Assembly (NCBI RefSeq): GCF_023242475.1
Contig: NZ_JALJFG010000027.1
Span: forward strand, 24,623 to 88,622
Direction of reading: 5' to 3'
DNA: 64,000 bases
Source: Pseudomonas sp. MWU15-20650
GTDB taxonomy: Bacteria > Pseudomonadota > Gammaproteobacteria > Pseudomonadales > Pseudomonadaceae
Below the pieces are notes generated by a model, which was not told the origin of the DNA, searched no databases, and saw only the letters and a program-made list of their open reading frames with translations. A program made the translations under genes and the position numbers. Shown in pieces: positions 18,328 to 25,356 of this stretch. Numbering within the stretch: position 1 is the first letter of the stretch; each line of letters starts with the position of its first letter.

Positions 18328-19217
18328 CCTGCCAATAGGCTTTCAGCCTTCTGGGTGACGATCTCCAACAGTCCGTTCAACGCTGGGGAGGTCGCGCCGT
18401 CTTTCAGGGTCAGCGCATACAGGTTGAGCGTGATCGGGGGGGACACCGGGCACGCATCCAACCCGGCTTCCCGTGCACCGCAGGCGGTGAACGGGTCGAC
18501 GATCGCCAAGCCTTCCCCGGCTTCCACCAGGCTGCGCATCATCTGGTAGGTCTGCACGCGTGTTTGTACCACCGGCAGCGGGCGCAGGGCTTGGAGCTTG
18601 GCGTCCAGCAGGCGGCTCAGCGGGTCGTGGCCCTCAAGCCCGATCATCGACTGCCCGGCCAGATCCTGCAGGGCGATGTACTTTTGTTTGGGCTTGAGCC
18701 AGCCATGGGGAGCGAGCAATTGAAGCTTGCCTTGGGCCAGTACGGTGCTTTGGATTTGCGCATGTTCGGGGTCATGCAGGCTCAGGCCCACATCGGCCTC
18801 ATGCAGTAACAGGCTCCTGACGATCTCCCGGGTCGGCTGGCTGGACAGGTTGCACGGCGTGTCCTGGAAGCGCCGGCGCAGCACCGCGAGGCTTTGCGGC
18901 AGCAGTTGATTGGCCAGGGGCGGCGAGCACAGTACGCGCAGGGGAGGGGCGTGAGGGTGTTTCAAGCGGCTTGCCAGCCGTTGCAACGGCTCCAGCGCCT
19001 CGTAGAAACGGGTGATTTCGGCCTGCAGCTCCAGGGTTTCCCGCGTTGCTTGCAAACGCCCGCGCACGCTGGCAAACAGCATGAAGCCCAACTGCTGCTC
19101 GGCATCCTTGAGCGTGGCATCCACATCGCCCACGGGCAGTTGCAACCATTCGGCGGCCGTGCCGAGGTGTCCGGTCTGCAAGATGGCCTGAATCACTTCG
19201 ATATGACGTAAACGCAT
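18324..19217 (-). CDS. LysR family transcriptional regulator
   Basis: A 297-residue LysR-type regulator. The N-terminal helix-turn-helix (MRLRHIEVIQAILQTGHLGTAAEWL...) is recognisable but atypical: the usual S-x-T-x-AA-x-x-L-x-x-S-Q-P pattern is weak. The effector domain is standard length (PPLRVLCSPPLANQLLPQSLAVLRR; EADVGLSLHDPE; QTYQMMRSLVEAGEGLAIVDPFT). It converges on the acetyltransferase gene with a 4-bp overlap of the stop codons and is divergent from the pseudopilin-like gene. Its target is not evident; the lysine decarboxylase-acetyltransferase pair and the divergent gene are both candidates. Confidence 0.85.
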   Translation of the reverse strand: MRLRHIEVIQAILQTGHLGTAAEWLQLPVGDVDATLKDAEQQLGFMLFASVRGRLQATRETLELQAEITRFYEALEPLQRLASRLKHPHAPPLRVLCSPPLANQLLPQSLAVLRRRFQDTPCNLSSQPTREIVRSLLLHEADVGLSLHDPEHAQIQSTVLAQGKLQLLAPHGWLKPKQKYIALQDLAGQSMIGLEGHDPLSRLLDAKLQALRPLPVVQTRVQTYQMMRSLVEAGEGLAIVDPFTACGAREAGLDACPVSPPITLNLYALTLKDGATSPALNGLLEIVTQKAESLLAG

Positions 19218-19359
19218 CGCCGGAGTCTAGGGGCAGTGGGGCGTGGATTCAATGGCTGGGGCAAAAGAGCGCGCGTGTCCAACGTCAGCCTTGCGCGTAT
19301 TGCAACGAGCAGGTCATATAAAGAGCGTATCAACCGAGGCTCAACAGGGAGGCCTACCT

Positions 19360-19809
19360 ATGGCGGTTAACACCACAGTCGCAGGCAAACTGCACACTCA
19401 GTCTGGTTTCACCCGTTGGGCCGTGTTGGCGGTGCTGGTCATCATCGGCTTGCTGGGCCTGGCGCTGGGGCCGCGGCTGTTTGGCGATGTGACCCTTGTA
19501 GAGATCGCTACTGCAAAGGCGCAGGTGGCCGAGCTGGGCAAGGCCGTGGAACAGTTTCATCAAGACACTGGCCGCTACCCGACGGACGAAGAGGGCCTGG
19601 GTGCATTAGTCGTGCAGCCGGCGGGTGAGTCCCGGTGGAAAGGGCCGTACATCAAGGACGAACTGCTGACTGACCCCTGGGGAGTTGCCTATCAGTACCA
19701 TTACCCGCCGTCCCAGCCCGAAATACCCTTCGACCTGTTCTCGTTCGGCAAGGACCGTACCTTGGGCGGCGCAGGTGATAACAAGGACATTGCCTATGGC
19801 GACAACTGA
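19360..19809 (+). CDS. Orphan GspG-like type II secretion pseudopilin lacking Glu5
   Basis: A 149-residue protein with the full C-terminal GspG signature: AELGKAVEQFHQDTGRYPTDEEGLGALV, WKGPYIKDELLTDPWG and FDLFSFGKDRTLGGAGDNKDI, the calcium-binding end of major pseudopilins. The N-terminal prepilin segment is SGFTRWAVLAVLVIIGLLG: the Gly-Phe cleavage site is present, but the conserved Glu at position 5 of the mature helix is Ala. The leader before it is 15 residues, longer than usual. The ATG at 19360 has GGGAGG about eight bases upstream. No other type II secretion gene is nearby. It may be a minor or non-polymerising pseudopilin working with a system elsewhere. Confidence 0.8.
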   Translation: MAVNTTVAGKLHTQSGFTRWAVLAVLVIIGLLGLALGPRLFGDVTLVEIATAKAQVAELGKAVEQFHQDTGRYPTDEEGLGALVVQPAGESRWKGPYIKDELLTDPWGVAYQYHYPPSQPEIPFDLFSFGKDRTLGGAGDNKDIAYGDN

Positions 19810-19912
19810 TGCAGCCGTGGGCATCGAGATGAGGCAGGCACGGCGGTCGTGATCACCCGGCTCAGTCAACGCCATCATTGGCCAGGACTGAGCAGGTCGA
19901 TAAGGCGAGATC

Positions 19913-20149
19913 TTATGAAGCCAGGATCGTTTGTGATTCGCGGACGATAATGGTCCCCGACTGGATCAGTTTGAATTCATCGCCTTCCAGTTTTTCTACA
20001 CGATCGCCAATGGCCAGCTTGTAGGTAGTGGTGGGCGCCGAGCCAGCCAGGTCACCTTGCACCGGGTTGGATTCCTGGAACTCATGCACCGAATACACGC
20101 GTCCTTCCGCGTCTCTGGCATGGAACTGTCCGACAAGTACTGCAGCCAT
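19913..20149 (-). CDS. Conserved small hypothetical protein
   Basis: A 78-residue soluble protein with no recognised family. I start at the ATG at 20149 (MAAVLVGQFHARDAEGRVY), preceded by AGAGG nine bases upstream; the track of the frame continues to 20203 but without a better site. It is rich in beta-strand-like segments (YKLAIGDRVEKLEGDEFKL; SGTIIVRES) that suggest a small barrel, and has no signal peptide or membrane segment. It stands alone between the pseudopilin-like gene and the FMN reductase gene, divergent from the latter across a 227-bp AT-rich gap. Function unknown. Confidence 0.6.
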   Translation of the reverse strand: MAAVLVGQFHARDAEGRVYSVHEFQESNPVQGDLAGSAPTTTYKLAIGDRVEKLEGDEFKLIQSGTIIVRESQTILAS

Positions 20150-20376
20150 CTGTTTAGAACCTCTGGAGATAAACACTCGATTTGCGGTTCTGTAGACCGT
20201 CATGGAGCGGGGTAGTTTACCTATGGAAAAAAAATACTATTCGTTTAAAAAACCAGACGCTTCCTACGCACGAAAATGCCCGGCAAGCGCTTGGGGAATT
20301 TCACAACCTGCTGGTGAACGCGCCGCGAAGACTCTATAACTACAAGCTCCTTTAGTCAGACGTCGGGAAAGCCTCA

Positions 20377-20934
20377 ATGAGCAAGGTCTACACGATTGCC
20401 GTACTGGTTGGCAGCTTGAGAAAAGCATCGATCAACCGCAAGGTCGCACTGGCATTGGCCGAACTGGCCCCCGCCAACCTCAAGTTGAACATTGTCGAAA
20501 TTGGCGATTTGCCGCTCTACAACGAGGACATCGACGGAGCATCACCGCCCGCAGCCTACAGTACTTTCCGCAAACAGGTGAGCTCATCCGACGCGGTGTT
20601 GTTTGTGACCCCGGAGTACAACCGTTCCGTGCCCGCGCCGATGAAGAATGCCATTGACGTGGGGTCGCGCCCTTATGGGCAAAGTGTCTGGAGTGGCAAG
20701 CCAGGGGCGGTCATCAGTGTGTCGCCTGGTGCGATTGGCGGTTTTGGCGCCAACCATCACCTGCGCCAGTCTTTGGTGTTTCTGGATGTGCCGTGCATGC
20801 AGCAGCCGGAAGCCTACCTGGGCGGCGCGGGCAGTGTGTTCGATGAGGCCGGCAAGCTTTCGGAGAAGACCAAGCCGTTCCTGCAGGCATTCATTGACGC
20901 CTACGGCAAATGGGTAGAAAAGCAGAGCGCCTGA
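20377..20934 (+). CDS. NADPH-dependent FMN reductase (ChrR/WrbA-like flavodoxin fold)
   Basis: A 185-residue cytoplasmic flavoprotein of the NADPH_dep_FMN_red family. The FMN phosphate loop GSLRKASINRK lies near residues 12-22, and PEYNRSVPAPMKNAIDVGSRP is the family signature around 80-100, followed by the GAIGGFGANHHLRQ segment. Members such as ChrR, YieF and AzoR-like proteins reduce quinones, chromate or azo compounds by two electrons. ATG at 20377 follows GGGAAAGCC. It is monocistronic: a divergent hypothetical gene lies upstream and a REP-type hairpin downstream. The physiological substrate cannot be read from the sequence. Confidence 0.88.
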   Translation: MSKVYTIAVLVGSLRKASINRKVALALAELAPANLKLNIVEIGDLPLYNEDIDGASPPAAYSTFRKQVSSSDAVLFVTPEYNRSVPAPMKNAIDVGSRPYGQSVWSGKPGAVISVSPGAIGGFGANHHLRQSLVFLDVPCMQQPEAYLGGAGSVFDEAGKLSEKTKPFLQAFIDAYGKWVEKQSA

Positions 20935-20961
20935 ATCGGCGCTCATTATCCAATGTGGCCT

Positions 20962-21079
20962 AAGGTCGGTCAGTTGAGAAAAAGCACTGTAACTGTGGCG
21001 AGGGCGCTTGCCTTAATGCCTGTCAGTTAAGAAGGAACACTATCACTGTGGCGAGCGGGACAAGCCCGCTCGCCACAGG
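20962..21079. repeat. Tandem ~57-bp repeat ending in a perfect 14-bp REP hairpin
   Basis: GGTCAGTTGAGAAAAAGCAC...TGTGGCGAG and GTCAGTTAAGAAGGAACACT...TGTGGCGAG are tandem copies about 57 bp apart. The second copy ends in a perfect hairpin, CTGTGGCGAGCGGG (21046-21059) with CCCGCTCGCCACAG (21065-21078) and a 5-base loop. It lies between the converging FMN reductase and poxB genes and may also end transcription. The motif CAGTTAAGAAGGAACACT recurs at the right edge of the window. Confidence 0.75.
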
Positions 21080-21141
21080 TTACTGGTGCTCTAGCTCTTA
21101 CCTGACTGGCGTCAGGGCTTGGCCCCTCCCACAGCCTTGGA

Positions 21142-22866
21142 TCAGCGCAACCAGTTAGTCCGCGCCAGCTCAATCACCTCATCGCCACGCCCGCTCATCA
21201 CGGCCTTGAGCATATACAGGCTGAAGCCCTTGGCCTGCTCCAACTTGATGCTCGGTGGCATCACCAGTTCTTGCGTGGCGGTCACCACATCCACCAGCAC
21301 GGGACCATCGTGCGCCAGGGCGCGGCGCAGGGCCGGCTCGAGGTCTTCCGATTGCTCTACGCGAATGCCGAGAATCCCCATGGCGTTGGACATGGCCGCA
21401 AAGTCCGGGTTTTTCAACTCGGTGCCGGTGTCCAGGTAGCCGGCTGCCTTCATTTCCATGGCGACAAAACCCAGTGACGCGTTATCGAAGACGATGACTT
21501 TCACCGGCAGTTTCAACTGCGCCAGGGAGATGAAGTCTCCCATCAGCATGGCGAAGCCGCCGTCACCCGACATCGAAATCACTTGCCGCCCGGGGAACGC
21601 TGCCTGCGCGCCGATGGCCTGGGGCATGGCGTTGGCCATGGAGCCATGGTTGAACGAGCCGATCAGGCGGCGCTTGCCGTTCATTTTCAAATAGCGCGCC
21701 GCCCACACGGTGGGTGAGCCGACGTCGGCGGTGAAGATGGCATCATCATCGGCCAATTCGCTGAGCAAGCGTGCCACGTACTGAGGGTGGATCGGCCGGT
21801 TGGCCTTGGACGGTTGCGCCAGGTCATCCAGGCCCTGGCGGGCCTTTTCGTAGTGCTTCAACGAGGTATCGAGGAAGCTGCGGTCCGCCTTGCGGGTCAG
21901 GCGTGGCAGCAGCGCGTCGATGGTTTCGCCGACGTCGGCGGCAATCCCCAGGTCGAGCGTGGCCCGACGGCCCAGCGCTTGTGGGTTGCGGTCGACCTGG
22001 ATGATCTTGGCATCGGTGGGGTAGAACTGACGATACGGGAAGTCGGTGCCAAGCATGATCAGCGTGTCGCAGTTGAGCATGGCGTGGTAGCCGGAGCTGA
22101 AGCCGATCAGGCCGGTCATGCCCACGTCAAACGGGTTGTCCCACTCCACATGCTCTTTGCCACGCAAGGCATGCACCACCGGTGCGCCCAGGGCATCGGC
22201 CAAGGCCACCACCTGGTCGTGGGCACCGGCACAGCCGCTGCCGCACAGCAGCGTGACTTTCTGGCTGCCCTGGAGGATCTCGGTGAGGCGTTGCAGGTCC
22301 TGTTCGGCCGGCAACGTACGCGGTGCGTGGAGGGCCGGCCAGGGCTTGAGCTTGTCTTCCACTTCCAGCAGCGACACGTCGCCCGGGATCACCACCACGG
22401 CCACGCCGCGATTGAGGATCGCCGAGCGCATGGCGCGGTGCAGTACGTGAGGCATTTGTTCGGGGTTGGTCACCAGCTCGACAAAGTGGCTGCACTCCTT
22501 GAACAGCGCTTGGGGATGGGTTTCCTGGAAGTAGTTCAGGCCGATCTCCGTGGAGGGAATTTGCGCGGCAATGGCCAGCACCGGCACATGGTTGCGATGG
22601 CAGTCGAACAGGCCATTGATCAAGTGCAGGTTGCCCGGCCCGCAACTGCCGGCGCACACCGTCAGCTCGCCGGTGGCGGCGGCTTCTGCACCGGCAGCGA
22701 AGGCCGCCACTTCTTCGTGGCGTACGTGCATCCACTCGATGCTGTCCATGCTGCGCAGGGCGTCGGTGAGGCCGTTGAGGCTGTCGCCGGTCAAACCCCA
22801 GATGCGCTGGATGCCCGCTTGTTCAAGGGTGGTTGCCAACTGCTGGGCCAGGTTGATTTTCGCCAT
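21142..22866 (-). CDS. poxB: Pyruvate dehydrogenase (quinone) / pyruvate oxidase
   Basis: A 574-residue thiamine-diphosphate flavoenzyme that oxidises pyruvate to acetate and CO2, passing electrons to ubiquinone at the inner membrane. It aligns by eye almost throughout with E. coli PoxB: RIWGLTGDSLNGL, EWMHVRHEEVAAFAAGAEA with the catalytic Glu, CAGSCGPGNLHLINGLFDCH, the FAD region, and SFNHGSMANAMPQAIGAQ then GDGGFAMLMGDF, the ThDP-Mg site. The lipid-binding C terminus (GRGDEVIELARTNWLR) is conserved, so membrane activation is likely kept. ATG at 22866 has GGAG upstream; the longer frame adds only four residues. Confidence 0.95.
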   Translation of the reverse strand: MAKINLAQQLATTLEQAGIQRIWGLTGDSLNGLTDALRSMDSIEWMHVRHEEVAAFAAGAEAAATGELTVCAGSCGPGNLHLINGLFDCHRNHVPVLAIAAQIPSTEIGLNYFQETHPQALFKECSHFVELVTNPEQMPHVLHRAMRSAILNRGVAVVVIPGDVSLLEVEDKLKPWPALHAPRTLPAEQDLQRLTEILQGSQKVTLLCGSGCAGAHDQVVALADALGAPVVHALRGKEHVEWDNPFDVGMTGLIGFSSGYHAMLNCDTLIMLGTDFPYRQFYPTDAKIIQVDRNPQALGRRATLDLGIAADVGETIDALLPRLTRKADRSFLDTSLKHYEKARQGLDDLAQPSKANRPIHPQYVARLLSELADDDAIFTADVGSPTVWAARYLKMNGKRRLIGSFNHGSMANAMPQAIGAQAAFPGRQVISMSGDGGFAMLMGDFISLAQLKLPVKVIVFDNASLGFVAMEMKAAGYLDTGTELKNPDFAAMSNAMGILGIRVEQSEDLEPALRRALAHDGPVLVDVVTATQELVMPPSIKLEQAKGFSLYMLKAVMSGRGDEVIELARTNWLR

Positions 22867-22943
22867 GAAGAACTCCAATCGTCAGTGAGGTAAAAAGCTG
22901 CTGATCAGTAGAGGACCGTTCGATCACGGCGAATGCTCCGCTC

Positions 22944-24176
22944 TTAATGTGAAGATTGCGTCATGGCGGCACGGTATTGCCGGGTGCGCCGCAGGATAAA
23001 CCACTGGTCACGCAGCAGCGCCAGCCACGGTGCAACCTTGGGGTTGGGCAGGCGGCCACGGCTCAGGCGGCGCATCTGGTCGCGTACGACGGCCAGGGTG
23101 GCGAGCGCCGCCAGGGGCTTGCGCTGCCAGCTCATGGGTTTCAATTGAGGGTGCGGGTCACGGCCGGCGCGCCAGTGTTTGATCAGTTGTGGTTCCAGGG
23201 TCAGTGCGGTGGCGATACCGGCCATGGCGATGCCGCTGTCCAGCACTTGCTGCACCACCGGTAAGCGGCGAATGCCTCCGGTCACCATCACGGGCATCTT
23301 GGCGACGGTCGCGAGCTCTTTGGCAAACTCCAGGAAATACGCTTCACGGGCCAACGTGCGACCGTCCCGCGCGTCGCCTTGCATGGCCGGGGCTTCGTAG
23401 CTGCCGCCGGACAGTTCCAGCAGGTCGATGGGCAGCGCGTTGAGTCGCTCGACCACGGCGCGCGCATCCTGTGCGTCGAAGCCGCCGCGTTGGAAGTCGG
23501 CGGAATTGAGTTTCACCCCCACGCCAAACGCAGGGCTGACACTCGCGCGCACGGCCTTGATCACCTCCAACAGCAAACGTGCCCGGTTTTCCAGTGACCC
23601 ACCCCAGCGATCGGTGCGCTGGTTACTGAGGGGCGAGAGAAACTGGCTGAGCAAGTAGCCGTGCGCCCCATGGATCTGCACCCCGGTGAACCCGGCTTTT
23701 TCGGCCAGGCGCGCGCTGGTGGCAAAGCGCTCGATCACGTTCTGGATCTCATCTTCAGACATGGCCTTGGGCTTGGCGAACATCTTCGAAAACCCGCCCA
23801 GGTCGAGGGCGACGGCGGAAGGCGCCACGGTTTGCTGACGCAGGTTGGCCGGGGACTGGCGCCCCGGATGACTGAGCTGCACCCAGAAGTGCACCCCCTT
23901 GTTCTGTGCAACGGCCGCCCATTCGCGAAAGCTGTCCAGCTGTTGCTCATCTTCAAGGGCCACGCCGCCGGGCCCCGTCATGGCGCGGCGGTCGACCATC
24001 ACGTTGCCGGTCAGCAGCAGACCCGGTTCACCGTCTGCCCAAGCCGTGTACAACTGCTTCAATTCGCGAGACGGGCTCTGGTGGGCATCCGCCATATTTT
24101 CTTCCATCGCCGCCTTGGCGATGCGGTTGGCGAGGACTTGGCCATTGGGCAGTTGCAGGGGTTCAAAAGGTGACAT
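22944..24176 (-). CDS. Old Yellow Enzyme family NADH:flavin oxidoreductase
   Basis: A 410-residue FMN-dependent TIM-barrel reductase of the OYE family (acting on activated alkenes, nitro compounds or similar). Key segments are RIAKAAMEEN near residue 20, WVQLSHPGRQSP with the FMN/substrate contacts, GFTGVQIHGAHGYLLSQFLS then NQRTDRWGGSLENRARLL, and MVTGGIRR near the phosphate site. ATG at 24176 is preceded by AGGAG. A C-terminal extension of ~40 residues (RRLSRGRLPNPKVAPWLALLRDQWF) is rich in Arg and Trp. It is divergent from a MerR-type regulator, with a MerR promoter in between, so it is probably induced by an electrophile sensed by that regulator. Confidence 0.88.
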   Translation of the reverse strand: MSPFEPLQLPNGQVLANRIAKAAMEENMADAHQSPSRELKQLYTAWADGEPGLLLTGNVMVDRRAMTGPGGVALEDEQQLDSFREWAAVAQNKGVHFWVQLSHPGRQSPANLRQQTVAPSAVALDLGGFSKMFAKPKAMSEDEIQNVIERFATSARLAEKAGFTGVQIHGAHGYLLSQFLSPLSNQRTDRWGGSLENRARLLLEVIKAVRASVSPAFGVGVKLNSADFQRGGFDAQDARAVVERLNALPIDLLELSGGSYEAPAMQGDARDGRTLAREAYFLEFAKELATVAKMPVMVTGGIRRLPVVQQVLDSGIAMAGIATALTLEPQLIKHWRAGRDPHPQLKPMSWQRKPLAALATLAVVRDQMRRLSRGRLPNPKVAPWLALLRDQWFILRRTRQYRAAMTQSSH

Positions 24177-24204
24177 GGGTTGACTCCTGAGCAGTGGAGG
24201 CCCC

Positions 24205-24235
24205 AGGCTAAGCTTAAAGTTAACTTTAATGTCAA
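24205..24235 (-). promoter_or_regulatory. MerR-type promoter and operator of the OYE gene
   Basis: On the minus strand TTGACA (24235-24230) and TAGCCT (24210-24205) are separated by 19 bases, the overlong spacer typical of promoters activated by MerR proteins. The spacer contains a perfect 16-bp palindrome, TTAAAGTTAACTTTAA (24214-24229), centred where a MerR dimer binds. The divergent merR-like gene starts at 24248, so the site can also control it. Confidence 0.8.
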
Positions 24236-24247
24236 GCAGGTGTTTTG

Positions 24248-24652
24248 ATGAATATTGGTGAGCTGGCAAAACAGAGCGGGCTGGCGGCCTCGCGTATTCG
24301 GTTTTATGAGTCAGAAGGGTTGATCAGCCAGGTGGGCCGGCAGGCCAATGGCTATCGGCGCTACGCCCCCGAAGCCTTGCAGACTCTGCAACTGATCCAA
24401 AGCGCGCAACAGGCCGGGTTCACCTTGCAGGAGCTCAAGGCGTTGATGCCGGCCCCGGGCGAGCACAAGCGCGATGAGTTGGTTGAGGCGCTGGAGCGCA
24501 AGGTGCAGCAGATCGAAGTGATGCAGGCGCAACTGGCGCACAGCAAGGCGCAGTTGCTGGGGGTGATCCAGGCGGTGCGGGCGCAGCCGGAAGGTGTGTC
24601 GTGTTCGATGGGGCAGAAACAGGTGCTGGCGTCGATCACACTCAACCGATGA
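24248..24652 (+). CDS. MerR family transcriptional regulator
   Basis: A 134-residue regulator. The winged helix-turn-helix is clear at the N terminus (NIGELAKQSGLAASRIRFYESEGLI, then RQANGYRRY), followed by the dimerisation coiled coil (about residues 75-115). The C terminus holds a single Cys in GVSCSMGQKQ, so redox or thiol-based sensing is possible but a SoxR-type iron-sulphur CX2CXCX5C cluster is absent. The ATG at 24248 is used; the preceding TTG would add one residue. It is divergent from the OYE gene and probably activates it from the 19-bp-spacer promoter between them. Confidence 0.9.
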   Translation: MNIGELAKQSGLAASRIRFYESEGLISQVGRQANGYRRYAPEALQTLQLIQSAQQAGFTLQELKALMPAPGEHKRDELVEALERKVQQIEVMQAQLAHSKAQLLGVIQAVRAQPEGVSCSMGQKQVLASITLNR

Positions 24653-24689
24653 AAAAGCCCCGGTTTGCAAGGTGAAGCAGACCCCAATG

Positions 24690-24856
24690 TGGGAGTATTC
24701 CCTTGTGGCGAGCGGGCTTGTCCCGCGTTGGGGCGCGTAGCGCCCCCAAAGAAGGACGAATGCGGTGTACCGGATACTCCGCGCAGATAGCTTTTGGGGC
24801 TGCTGCGCACCCCAACGCGGGCGGTGCGACGATTCGACAAGCCCCCTTCCACATTT
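24690..24856. repeat. Composite palindromic intergenic repeat
   Basis: The gap between the merR-like gene and the DUF934 gene holds a long imperfect inverted repeat. CCCGCGTTGGGG (24722-24733) pairs perfectly with CCCCAACGCGGG (24810-24821), and the pairing continues inward with mismatches for about 19 more bases on each side around a ~38-base loop. REP-like fragments (TTGTGGCGAGCGGGCTTGTC; GACAAGCCCCCTTCCACA) flank it. No gene is seen. Confidence 0.75.
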
Positions 24857-24861
24857 GATAC

Positions 24862-25356
24862 TTAGCGTCGGCGGAACAACGGCAGCGGCTCGTCAGTGGC
24901 AGCCTGATAAGTCACCGAGAAATCCTTGAGACTTTCCAGTGCTTCGTACGGGTCTTTGTCGGCGCGCAAGGCGAAGGCATCGAACCCGCAGCGGCGCAGG
25001 TAGAACAGTTGGTCGCGCAGCACATCGCCAATCGCCCGTAGCTCGCCTTTATAACCATAACGGTCACGCAGCAGACGGGCGTTGGAGTAGTTGCGCCCAT
25101 CGGTGAAGGCCGGGAAGTTCAGGGCGATGACCTGGAAGTGCGCCACGTCTTCACCGATCTCTTCGGCTTCTTCGTCGGCATCGAGCCACACGCCCAGGCC
25201 GCCGTCGCGGGCCTTGAGGGCGTGGCCGTGCTCGCGCCACAGGGCCAACGGCACGATCAGGTCGTCGCAGTTGGAAATACCGTCGAAGCTCGCGTCCTTG
25301 GGCAGCAGGTGCCAGGTTTCGTCGACGACTTCGTTGTTCTTAATGATTCGCTGCAT
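24862..25356 (-). CDS. DUF934 protein, CysI-associated
   Basis: A 164-residue soluble protein of the DUF934 family, found next to assimilatory sulfite reductase or CysH in proteobacteria. Recognisable parts are LIVPLALWREHGHALKAR, GVWLDADEEAEEI, FPAFTDGRNYSNARLLRDRYG and ELRAIGDVLRDQLFYLRRCGFDAF. The ATG at 25356 lies within cysI, whose stop at 25340 overlaps it by 17 bp, so the genes are translationally coupled. The family's function in sulfur assimilation is inferred from context only; no catalytic residues are established. Confidence 0.87.
   Translation of the reverse strand: MQRIIKNNEVVDETWHLLPKDASFDGISNCDDLIVPLALWREHGHALKARDGGLGVWLDADEEAEEIGEDVAHFQVIALNFPAFTDGRNYSNARLLRDRYGYKGELRAIGDVLRDQLFYLRRCGFDAFALRADKDPYEALESLKDFSVTYQAATDEPLPLFRRR

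Noticed and set aside
20223..20340. 38-codon frame starting MEKKYYSFKKPD in the gap before the FMN reductase gene
   Set aside because: No ribosome site, AT-rich start then GC-rich end, no similarity to any family; likely chance.
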